The notes under the pieces are model-generated. The model did not search any database. It saw only the letters and a program-made list of their open reading frames with translations, and had not been told where the DNA came from. Shown piece by piece: positions 16,514 through 24,245 of a stretch of DNA of 64,000 nucleotides. Both the position numbers and the translations under genes were made by a program. How positions within the stretch are numbered: the first letter of the stretch is position 1; each line of letters opens with the position of its first letter. This stretch comes from Vulcanimicrobiota bacterium (GTDB lineage Bacteria > Vulcanimicrobiota > Vulcanimicrobiia > Vulcanimicrobiales > Vulcanimicrobiaceae), in contig PLWS01000006.1 in NCBI GenBank assembly GCA_003151115.1, positions 1 to 64,000 of the forward strand, given 5' to 3'.

Positions 16514-17313
16514 TGGGCCTGGTCTTCCTTTGGCCTCAGCTCGAAGTGTTTGACGCCCTCGTCGCTGAGACTTGATCGTAAGAGTGCAGCGATTTCGTGG
16601 TTAATCCGTTGATAGACCGCTCCGATATCCGAGGCGCTAAACGGGGCCTGACGGAAAGAAGCCATATCGATGTCGGCCAGAAATGATTGCTGCGAAGCTG
16701 CCGGCGAGCTCGTTATATCGGCTCCTACTCCGTTCGGCAGAAAGCCATAGCGAATTGTGGCCGCATTGACAAGCGACTGGGGATCGGATTGATTCATCTG
16801 TGTGACCAGTACCCAGGTTCGCAATGTATCTGGCGTTACCAGGTTACCACCGGCCCAACCCGTAAACTCAGATCGGAACCACAACAGAAATTCCTCGATA
16901 GTGGCTGGTGCCGCATTGATGTAACGAACCCCTAACCGCTCATAGCTGGTGATCTTTCCAACTTCACCGATGGGCCCCAAAACGGACTCGAGAACGGCTT
17001 GAAAGACATCGCGAGACTTGTAGGATTCATTAATCGATAGAGTGACGTTTGCGCCCGTGATCGCGAGCTCGTGCCCCGCGCGGTCTACGAAAAGGTAGCG
17101 TTGCGCCGTCGGTGCTGCCGGCCCGATCGATATCTGGAAGGCGGCAGCGTTTTCAGTCTGTAGCGTAAAGCCCTGTAGCCGGTCTTGCAGATCGGCCAGC
17201 CCCTGGGGGGCAACCAGGTGAGCCGAAAACGGGAACACGAGTTGAACCACGGCGCGAGCCAGGGGAGGCTTCCCCATGGTGTACGAGCCTTGGGTAGCCT
17301 GAAAGACGAACAT
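16510..17313 (-). CDS. TIGR04255 family protein
   Basis: About 267 residues from ATG at 17311-17313, with AAGGATAGGT directly upstream; MGKPPLARAVV at 17277 is an alternative start. The order of conserved blocks matches the sporadically distributed TIGR04255 family: an N-terminal KPPLARAVVQLVFPF segment, a beta-rich middle with FVDRAGHELAITGANVTLSI, then SYERLGVRYIN. No biochemical role is established for the family. It leads a four-gene minus-strand operon (17313 to 14648) that looks like a mobile cassette. Confidence 0.68.
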   Translation of the reverse strand: MFVFQATQGSYTMGKPPLARAVVQLVFPFSAHLVAPQGLADLQDRLQGFTLQTENAAAFQISIGPAAPTAQRYLFVDRAGHELAITGANVTLSINESYKSRDVFQAVLESVLGPIGEVGKITSYERLGVRYINAAPATIEEFLLWFRSEFTGWAGGNLVTPDTLRTWVLVTQMNQSDPQSLVNAATIRYGFLPNGVGADITSSPAASQQSFLADIDMASFRQAPFSASDIGAVYQRINHEIAALLRSSLSDEGVKHFELRPKEDQAQ

Positions 17314-17449
17314 ACCTATCCTTGGTACCAAAAATGTTCCAAGAAAGTTCCAATTTGGTTCCGCATCGAGTATAATGTACCCCCTGCAGGCGCATTTGCC
17401 TGCCGGCTGGCCGGAATGGCCTGGCTCAATGTCAGAAAGGGGCTACCCG

Positions 17450-17584
17450 ATGAAGCCTGTTCACGCCTTGATGGTCCTGGGAGGAGCGCTGATCGCGGCT
17501 GCGGCGATCGTCCGGTTCTCGGAGCACCCTACCGTCCGCAACGCAGCCTTGGCGGCGGGGAAGGCGCTGGAAGTGTTCGGCTGA
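17450..17584 (+). CDS. 44-residue single-TM small protein
   Basis: ATG at 17450, ten bases after AAAGGGG. The product MKPVHALMVLGGALIAAAA continues to IVRFSEHPTVRNAALAAGKALEVFG: one hydrophobic helix followed by a short amphipathic tail. It may be a small membrane protein or leader; no family is recognised. Confidence 0.5.
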   Translation: MKPVHALMVLGGALIAAAAIVRFSEHPTVRNAALAAGKALEVFG

Positions 17585-17659
17585 TGTGCGCGTCAGTTTT
17601 GCCGCGCGATCTCAGCCCTGCCAGCACCGGCCGGCTTTCGTCCGAGTGCTCGTTCGCGA

Positions 17660-17965
17660 ATGAGTAGGCTCTTGTGGACTTGGGGAGGCACGTTTTTCGG
17701 GTTTCGCCGAGGGGACCGGTTGTTCACGCATGGTGTGGTCGAAGCCGGCAGATTTCATGGTGACGAGATCTACGGATCGGATGGCTACTACCTAGGCGAG
17801 ATCCGCAACGAGCGTCGACTCATCACAAAACTTACGAAGAAAAGCCGTCGACGATCTTCATTTGAGCCCAGCAGGTTAATCGGAATCGCTTCATACGTAG
17901 GGTATGTCGGTTACGTTATGTATGTCGGGTATGAGGATTTTCCGGATCCCGAGGCATTTGCTTAG
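17660..17965 (+). CDS. 4-fold beta flower-like small protein
   Basis: 101 residues. The sequence is built of short beta-hairpin units (LLWTWGGTFFGFRRGDRLF, HGVVEAGRFHGDEIYGSDGY, YLGEIRNERRLITKL), resembling the '4-fold beta flower' domain found in many accessory loci. Near the C-terminus a run of YVGY units (ASYVGYVGYVMYVGYEDF) is encoded by an imperfect short DNA repeat. Role unknown. Confidence 0.5.
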   Translation: MSRLLWTWGGTFFGFRRGDRLFTHGVVEAGRFHGDEIYGSDGYYLGEIRNERRLITKLTKKSRRRSSFEPSRLIGIASYVGYVGYVMYVGYEDFPDPEAFA

Positions 17966-18025
17966 CAGTGTAAGTGGAGCTTTTAAGGGTTTCTTTTGCG
18001 AACAGTCGGTGAAAGGGTGTTCATC

Positions 18026-18793
18026 ATGACTAAATCAGCGTGGCTAACGAGTGCGCTCACAACCATAATTACGGGAGCTTTCGCTTTTGCGGGTGCGTAT
18101 CTGGCTTTCTACGGCGCGAGACAAACGGCGCAAAATGATTATCAGCTGAAGTTCGCGCAAACGATAAACCAATCGCTGCCACATCTTCGAAACCCAGGTG
18201 AGTCTGGCATAGCCCTTGCGGCACTTTTGGCGCTAGCGCAAACCGATGTCGAGAAACGGGCCGTTATTAGTGTTGGTGTGAATGCGAATACGCCTCAAAT
18301 CCGTGAGACTTTGGCCTTATTCTTAACGACCGATTCCGATGCAAGGCGTATCGCTGGCGAGCTACCGGTACGCCATCTCATACTTTCAAGTGTTGCGCAG
18401 AATCTATATACCCAAGCTCAGCGATTTGACGGCAATTGGCCAATCGTGCATCGGATTGAAAATACGCCCGACGGTTCTTCGGTCGATCTTATTAGGGCGC
18501 TTGACCCGCAGCCGCAATCAGGTTGGGTCTACTTAGAAAACGGAGCGGGAAATCCAGAGCGTATTTCAGGGCCTCCACCGTTTCTGTATCATTTAAGGCT
18601 TCCAAGGATCATTTGGCAGTCTCCTGGGATGCTCATCGGTGGCCCAATTGGTGTGTTGCCTAGCGGAACTACGCTAAATATAGCCCGGATTTCCAGCCAT
18701 CCACTTGGCGTCGAACCCGGTCAAGGCCCGATGCTATGGGGCTGGTTTTCTCGGTATGATTTGCCTTGGTCGGAATCTGAAACGACCCAGTGA
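18026..18793 (+). CDS. Membrane-anchored hypothetical protein
   Basis: 255 residues from ATG 18026, preceded by GAAAGGG. A single N-terminal TM helix (ALTTIITGAFAFAGAYLAFY) is followed by a helical region of about 100 residues (GIALAALLALAQTDVEKRAV suggests HEAT-like packing) and then a beta-rich C-terminal domain. Such TM-plus-helical proteins often neighbour defence modules, but no family is recognised. It converges on the serine recombinase. Confidence 0.55.
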   Translation: MTKSAWLTSALTTIITGAFAFAGAYLAFYGARQTAQNDYQLKFAQTINQSLPHLRNPGESGIALAALLALAQTDVEKRAVISVGVNANTPQIRETLALFLTTDSDARRIAGELPVRHLILSSVAQNLYTQAQRFDGNWPIVHRIENTPDGSSVDLIRALDPQPQSGWVYLENGAGNPERISGPPPFLYHLRLPRIIWQSPGMLIGGPIGVLPSGTTLNIARISSHPLGVEPGQGPMLWGWFSRYDLPWSESETTQ

Positions 18794-18856
18794 TCGGCGC
18801 CCGCTGATGAGTGGTCTAGGGGCCGCTGAGACATTCAAACTCACCTTCATATAGTG

Positions 18857-20383
18857 TCAATTTTTTGAACTTAACTCGGCGCTCGAAGAGGCGGACGAGT
18901 TGGACCGTAACCACACGAGGCCCGTTTTTGACGCTCTTGCACCGCCCAACGCTTGCACCAACGCACTGGCAAGCTCGCGGCGTTGTTCGTACGGTGCCAC
19001 GTCACAGAGCTGCTGGAAATTTTGTAAAAGGGCTGAAGCTCGTTCTTGCGTCCGCTTTTCCTCATGGTCCTGTTCGAGGATTTCGGTGACCTGACTTAAC
19101 CGATCACGGCAGCTGCCTTCGTCCTCAGCAATCGCGCGAAGCTGTCGTGCAAGATCCGCTTCGACCGAGTCGTCGGAGAGAGCCAACTGCCATGCACGTT
19201 GTCGGAGCCGGTCGAACGATCCATCCCGTAAGTGTTCTTCTAATTGGCGCTGCTCATGACTCAACGCGTCGGCGTCCGAAGCGCGTTTTGCCGCTGCCCA
19301 GCGCTCGAGCACACTAGGGTCTGCTCGGAGGCTTGCGATGTCTTCTTTGAACCACCGCTCTAGAAGCTCGGCATTGATTCTATAGTTGCAAACAATACAC
19401 GCATAATACCGAACGCGTCGGTAACGGCGATAGACTTTCCTAGTTCCGTCGGCGCAGCGTCTGCTGCCACTGGCTCCCGTTGCATGGCCGTGAAACGAGC
19501 GCCCACAGGTGAGGCATTTGACGGCGCCCGAGAGCGGGTACTCGTAACCGCGCTCCTGGCGCCAACGCGGCTTCGAGCGAATGGCTTCCTGGACTTGATC
19601 AAAGAGGTCCGGGTCCACGATCGTGCCTCGGTAGCGGTGCTGATCCAAAAGCTTTCGAACGCGGGTGCACTCCCAGACGTGGCAGCGTTCCCGAATGATC
19701 GGCATACCGTTGGCATCGTGTTTTGACGTGACAACGCGATGCGGAGGTGCACCGGCTTTCATCCTCAGCGCTATTGTATGCATGCCGATGCCGGAGGCGT
19801 ACCACTCGAAGGCTTGTCGCACCCATGGCGCGCTAACGGGCTCCTCGACGTCCTGCTCTGCGCGCAGCTGGAGACCGTACGGCGATTTGTTTGACATTGG
19901 CTTACCTTGGCGCTGGCGCCGTTCCCAGCTTGCCTTGCACCGGTTGCTTTTGGCCTCGTTTTCGGCGTGACCGCCCATGGCCTGGCCAACGATCGCGGCC
20001 TGATCAGCGAACGAATCCATCGCGACCTCGCCACGATCGCGGATGTACAGCTTAACGCCGCTTTCTCGTAGCGAACGAGCGATAACGAGCGTGTCGGTCA
20101 TATCGCGCGAGAGACGGTCGAAGGATGTCGCGATTAGAAATTCCGGAAGACCGTCCCCTCCGGCTTCGAGCAGACCGAGCATTCTCGCGCACTGCGGACG
20201 CCCAATGACGTTCTTCGCCGATGCGCGCTCCTTGAACAGAACCAGCCGGCAGTGGCGGTCGCGAGCGAACTCCTCAGCCCATCGCATTTGCTCCTCCAGC
20301 GAAAGCTCCTGATCAATCTTTAATGTAGAAACCCTGCAGTAGGCCCACACGATGCCGGCGCTTGGTTGTGGCCGCTTTCTCAC
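18857..20383 (-). CDS. Large serine recombinase (integrase) at the island edge
   Basis: 508 residues, GTG start with GGAGG upstream. The resolvase domain has the nucleophile in AYCRVST (Ser19) and the conserved SFDRLSRD segment. A recombinase domain follows (about 165-270), then a zinc ribbon (CLTCGRSFHG paired with CIVC) and a C-terminal coiled-coil region (LSHEQRQLEEHL and beyond), the usual order for phage or ICE integrases. It catalyses insertion at short att sites through a phosphoserine intermediate. It lies against the truncated comEC, so comEC probably contains the attachment site used by this island. Confidence 0.93.
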   Translation of the reverse strand: MRKRPQPSAGIVWAYCRVSTLKIDQELSLEEQMRWAEEFARDRHCRLVLFKERASAKNVIGRPQCARMLGLLEAGGDGLPEFLIATSFDRLSRDMTDTLVIARSLRESGVKLYIRDRGEVAMDSFADQAAIVGQAMGGHAENEAKSNRCKASWERRQRQGKPMSNKSPYGLQLRAEQDVEEPVSAPWVRQAFEWYASGIGMHTIALRMKAGAPPHRVVTSKHDANGMPIIRERCHVWECTRVRKLLDQHRYRGTIVDPDLFDQVQEAIRSKPRWRQERGYEYPLSGAVKCLTCGRSFHGHATGASGSRRCADGTRKVYRRYRRVRYYACIVCNYRINAELLERWFKEDIASLRADPSVLERWAAAKRASDADALSHEQRQLEEHLRDGSFDRLRQRAWQLALSDDSVEADLARQLRAIAEDEGSCRDRLSQVTEILEQDHEEKRTQERASALLQNFQQLCDVAPYEQRRELASALVQALGGARASKTGLVWLRSNSSASSSAELSSKN

Positions 20384-20469
20384 CTCACGAACCTCCAGTT
20401 TGTTTCGTAGCCCATATACTATATAATCGGTACATATGACACGACGAAATCGTCGTGTGAGTATGGATA
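20384..20469 (-). promoter_or_regulatory. Serine recombinase promoter and 20-bp palindrome at the comEC junction
   Basis: An inverted repeat ACACGACGA-AA-TCGTCGTGT (20441-20460) lies between the recombinase and the comEC break. An AT-rich -10-like stretch (TATATAGTATA on the minus strand, near 20417-20430) lies between the palindrome and the GTG. The palindrome may be an operator or part of the attachment site. Confidence 0.45.
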
Positions 20470-22193
20470 CTACGGCTCGCCGTGCGGATGCGAAAGCAGC
20501 AGTGCATCGATCTCGCGCACGCCTTCGCGGCGCAGGAACGGAACAACGATGCGTTCGCCTACCGCCTCAGCGGAGGATTCGCTCCCGTGTCCTTGCCCCA
20601 AACGGCCGCCCGCGTCAACGAGAAGCGTGTGTCCGCGCGGCGTGCGAATGACGATCGCGTCGGCTTGACCGACGTCGAGCACGGTGATCCGCAGCCGGTG
20701 GTCGGGCGTGCGCGGCGGCCACGCCACCAGAAGAACGCCGAGAACGAAAAACGCCGGCGCGAAATTTTTCGCGCCGCGCTTCCAAAAAAAGACGGCGGCG
20801 GCGAGCAACAGATCATATACTGCGATCGTCCACAGCGGGGGCGGCATGGCGGCGATCGTCGATCCGGGCAGCGTCGCGAGCGTGTGAACTGTGGCGACGA
20901 TCCATGCCAAAAACCATCCGTTCAGATTCGCAACCGGCTGCGCGAGCTGCGGAATCGAAGTCAGCGCGAGTTGCATGGCGCCCAGAATCATGGTCAGGCC
21001 GACGCACGGCACGACCGCGGCGTTGGCCACGATCGCGTAAGGCGCGAAAAGCAAGAAAACGGACGCGGTCAACGGCCACGTACCGATTTGCGTCGCGAGC
21101 GTGAGCGTAAACGTTTCGCGCAAACGGGCGGGAATTTCCGCATAGCGCTCGAGCTCCTTATCGATGGAATCTGCGCAGAGCAAGATCGCGCCGACACACG
21201 AAAACGACAGCGCGAACGACGCGCTGCCGATCGCCAATGGGTCGAAGAGCGCGATAACCAGGAGTGCGCTCCGAAGATATTCCAGGCTCGCGTGGCTCGC
21301 CCGCAGGCGTACGCGGTGAGCGCAAGCGAGGCCATCGCCGCCGCTCGCATCGCGGGCAAATGGAGTCCGCTGAAGATCGCGTAGAACCACACCGCGCCGA
21401 TGGTGAGCGCGGACGCCGCGGCGCGCGGCGCACCCGGGAACCGTAGAAGCAGCAGCATCAGCGCCGCCACCACGCCGAGGTGCAAGCCGGCAGTGACCAA
21501 GACATGGACCGTTCCCGTCTCTTGAAATTCGGTTCGCAGTTCGGGCGGCAGCGCGGACCGCTCGCCCCAGAGTTCGCCGGCGAGAATCGTTGCCGACGGC
21601 TCCGGAAGACGCGCGCGCAGCTGCGCGAGCGCCCACTCGTGCGCCTTCGCGATCAGCACGTCTAGAGTCGGTGTCCGCGCCGGCAGGACGCGAAGAATTT
21701 GCGCGTTGCCGATGCGCGCGATGATCCCGCGCCCGCGTTCGATAGCACGCTGGTCGGGTTCGCCGGGATTGCGCGCGCCGTCAAAAGGTTCGACGCGGCC
21801 GCGCACCAGCACGCGAACGCCGGCGCGCGGCATCGCACCGCGAGTCGTGACGGCGAGCTTCATTCCATCGTCCGTAGCGCAAACAAAAGAGCTGCCGCCG
21901 TTTTGGACGCCGTTTGGTTCGAGAACCGTGCAGGCGATGCGCGCCGTTCTTTCGCGAATGTCCGGCTGTGCGCCCGAAACCTGCAGCGCTGCCAGGCACC
22001 AGCCTGCGCCCAGGGCGAGCCCAGCGCACGCGCGAAGCGGCAGAAGCGACGGACGTGCCAGCGCGATCCAGCCGCAAAGCACGACGCATGCGCACAGCGT
22101 CAATCCGCGCGCCTCGGGGGAAAAAGGCTGCGCGGCGGCCGCACCCAAAGCGGCCGCGGCTCCCAACAGCAAAAGCGGGGAACGTTCCGGCAC
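20470..22193 (-). pseudogene. comEC: comEC, frameshifted and 3'-truncated
   Basis: ComEC forms the inner-membrane DNA-uptake channel. The N-terminal Competence domain runs in one frame to CGRATRAWNIFGA near 21,290. Homology then continues in another frame as ALLVIALFDPLAIGSASFAL. One missing base would restore WNIFGAALLVIALFDP. The metallo-beta-lactamase-like domain begins (ITVLDVGQADAIVIRTPRGH) but breaks off at LLLSHPHGEP, just where the HPHxDHxGG metal motif should continue. Past 20,470 the sequence belongs to the recombinase island. The start is probably GTG at 22191-22193, divergent from the epimerase. Competence is likely lost. Confidence 0.85.
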
Positions 22194-22236
22194 GTATCGC
22201 AACTGCGACGAGACGGCAAGAATTAAAGGAGCTGCA

Positions 22237-23175
22237 ATGCGGATCATGGTCACCGGCGGGGCCGGTTTCATCGGGTCTCACGTGGCCGATGCGTACTTAG
22301 CGGCGGGCCACGAAGTGCTGGTTCTGGACGCGCTATGGGAACATGGCGGCGGAAAGCGGCAAAACGTGGCGCCGCGCGCACTGTTTATGCACATGGACAT
22401 CCGCGACGAGGCGATTACGCGGATTTTCCAAGAATTCAAGCCAGAGATCGTCAGCCATCACGCGGCCCAGGCGAGCGTTGCGATCGGATCGCGCGATCCG
22501 ATCTACGACGCGCAAGTCAACGTGGTCGGGCTGCTCAATATCCTCGAGAACTCGGTGCGTCACGGGGTGCAGAAGGTTATTTACGCATCCAGCGGCGCCA
22601 TATTCGGAACGCCGGAACGCCTGCCGATGAATGAGACCACGCCGCAGCGTCCTGAATCTCCCTACGGCATTACGAAAATGGTCGGCGAGCATTACCTGCG
22701 CTTTTTCCAACACGAGCGCGGGCTCGATTTCACATCGCTGCGCTACGGCAACGTCTACGGCCCGCGCCAAGATCCCAACGGTGAGGCCGGCGTGATCGCC
22801 ATTTTTATCGGCCGGTTTTTAGCTCACGAGAGCGTGCGCATCGATTCCGACGGCGAACAAACGCGCGACTACGTTTACGTGCGCGACGTAGCGGCCGCCA
22901 ATCTCGCGGCGCTGGAGCGCGGCAGCGGCGGCATGTATTGCATCGGAACCAACAAACGCACGAGCGTAAACCAGATCTACAAAGAGCTGTGCAAGGTGTC
23001 GGGATTCGAAGCGCCCGTCGTGCACGCTCCAAAACGGCCGGGCGACGCGCGCGACGCGCAGTTCGATTGCGGACTCGCCAAGAAAGAGCTCGGCTGGTCG
23101 CCCGGAACGCAGCTGAGCGACGGCATTCGCGAAACGTTCGAGTATTTTAAGGACGCGCTGCCGGTAACCCGGTGA
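22237..23175 (+). CDS. NAD-dependent sugar epimerase/dehydratase (extended SDR)
   Basis: 312 residues from ATG 22237, with AAAGGAG nine bases upstream. An NAD-binding Rossmann motif sits at the N-terminus (VTGGAGFIGSHVADAY) and the catalytic Ser/Tyr-Lys set is visible (YASSGAIFG and SPYGITKMVGE, i.e. YxxxK). It probably acts on a nucleotide sugar such as UDP-glucose in cell-envelope polysaccharide synthesis. The exact substrate cannot be read from sequence. The stop overlaps the GTG of the following methyltransferase. Confidence 0.88.
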   Translation: MRIMVTGGAGFIGSHVADAYLAAGHEVLVLDALWEHGGGKRQNVAPRALFMHMDIRDEAITRIFQEFKPEIVSHHAAQASVAIGSRDPIYDAQVNVVGLLNILENSVRHGVQKVIYASSGAIFGTPERLPMNETTPQRPESPYGITKMVGEHYLRFFQHERGLDFTSLRYGNVYGPRQDPNGEAGVIAIFIGRFLAHESVRIDSDGEQTRDYVYVRDVAAANLAALERGSGGMYCIGTNKRTSVNQIYKELCKVSGFEAPVVHAPKRPGDARDAQFDCGLAKKELGWSPGTQLSDGIRETFEYFKDALPVTR

Positions 23176-24245
23176 AGATACCACTCGCGCTCGTGCGTGT
23201 GGCGACGCCCGTCGTTATGTGGGCGGCATCCCTGCGCCGCCGGGCGCTTCCGCCGCAATTTGCAGTGCTTGAAATGACGACGGCGATATGGCCGGCGCTC
23301 GCGCTGCGCGCGATCGTACGGGTCGGTATCGCCGACCGGCTGGCGCGCGGTCCTGCCACACCTGACGAGCTCGCGCGCGATTTGGTTCTGCACGAACCCA
23401 GCGTGCGGCGCGTTCTACGATTGCTTTCCGGGTACGACGTCGTACACGAAGCGCGAAACGGCCGCTTTGAACTTACGCGTATCGGACGCTGCGCCGCGCG
23501 CGACACGCCCGAAAGTGTCGCGGATTTCGTTCGCTACGCCGGCGAGCCGTGGCAGTTGGACTCATGGGAACGTTTGAGTGAAACGCTGCGCACCGGCGTT
23601 CCGGCATTTGAAATCGTCCACGGCACCAGCTTTTTTGAATACGCCGGCACGCATCCCGAAGCGGGCGAACTCTTCGATAGCGCAATGACGGCAGTCGCGC
23701 CTCTTTACGGTTTTGCGGTAGCGCACGCGTACGACTTCTCGCATGCCTCCCCGGTTGCCGACGTCGGAGGCGGATCGGGCCTGATGTTGCGCGCGATTTT
23801 GCGCGCCTACCCGGATGTTCAAGGCGTACTCTTCGATCTGCCTGGCGCGATCTCGCGCGCTCCGCAGGTGCTCGGCGACGAGCGTGCGCGCGTACGCGTC
23901 GAGGCCGGCGATTTTTTCGAACTGGCTCCGTCCGGCGCGCGAACCTATCTGCTCAGTCACGTCCTGCACAACTGGGAAGACGAGCGGGCGGTGAAGATCC
24001 TGTCCAACGTCCGCAAGGAACTGCCGGCAGACGGGCGCGTGCTCATCGTTGAAACGCTTCTCTGCGACAAACCGAACCGTTGGAGCGCCGGAAATCTGAA
24101 CGACGCGCAGATGCTCTCGCTCGTGCGCGGCCGCGAACGCACGCGCGCGGAGTATGCCGACTTGCTTCGCCAAGCCGGGTTCACAATCAAACGCATCATC
24201 CCGACAGCGGCCGCCGAGTCGATCCTCGTTTGCGCGCCCGGCTAA
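23172..24245 (+). CDS. O-methyltransferase, acetylserotonin-OMT-like
   Basis: 357 residues, GTG start overlapping the epimerase stop. An N-terminal winged-helix dimerisation domain (ARDLVLHEPSVRRVLRLLSG) precedes the class I SAM domain: PVADVGGGSGLMLRAIL binds SAM, and YLLSHVLHNWEDERAVKIL contains the His/Asp region typical of PF00891 enzymes. It transfers a methyl group from SAM to a hydroxyl on a small molecule; the substrate is unknown. Its TAA and the leuS TAG overlap at their ends in opposite directions. Confidence 0.85.
   Translation: MKIPLALVRVATPVVMWAASLRRRALPPQFAVLEMTTAIWPALALRAIVRVGIADRLARGPATPDELARDLVLHEPSVRRVLRLLSGYDVVHEARNGRFELTRIGRCAARDTPESVADFVRYAGEPWQLDSWERLSETLRTGVPAFEIVHGTSFFEYAGTHPEAGELFDSAMTAVAPLYGFAVAHAYDFSHASPVADVGGGSGLMLRAILRAYPDVQGVLFDLPGAISRAPQVLGDERARVRVEAGDFFELAPSGARTYLLSHVLHNWEDERAVKILSNVRKELPADGRVLIVETLLCDKPNRWSAGNLNDAQMLSLVRGRERTRAEYADLLRQAGFTIKRIIPTAAAESILVCAPG

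Noticed and set aside
17880-17935. Short direct repeats considered as a CRISPR or minisatellite
   Set aside because: Units are 9-12 bases inside a coding sequence (YVGY); no spacer-repeat pattern. No CRISPR array was seen anywhere in the window.
20470-22271. Two separate membrane-protein genes at this locus
   Set aside because: The two frames join into one ComEC with a single added base, so they are parts of one broken gene.
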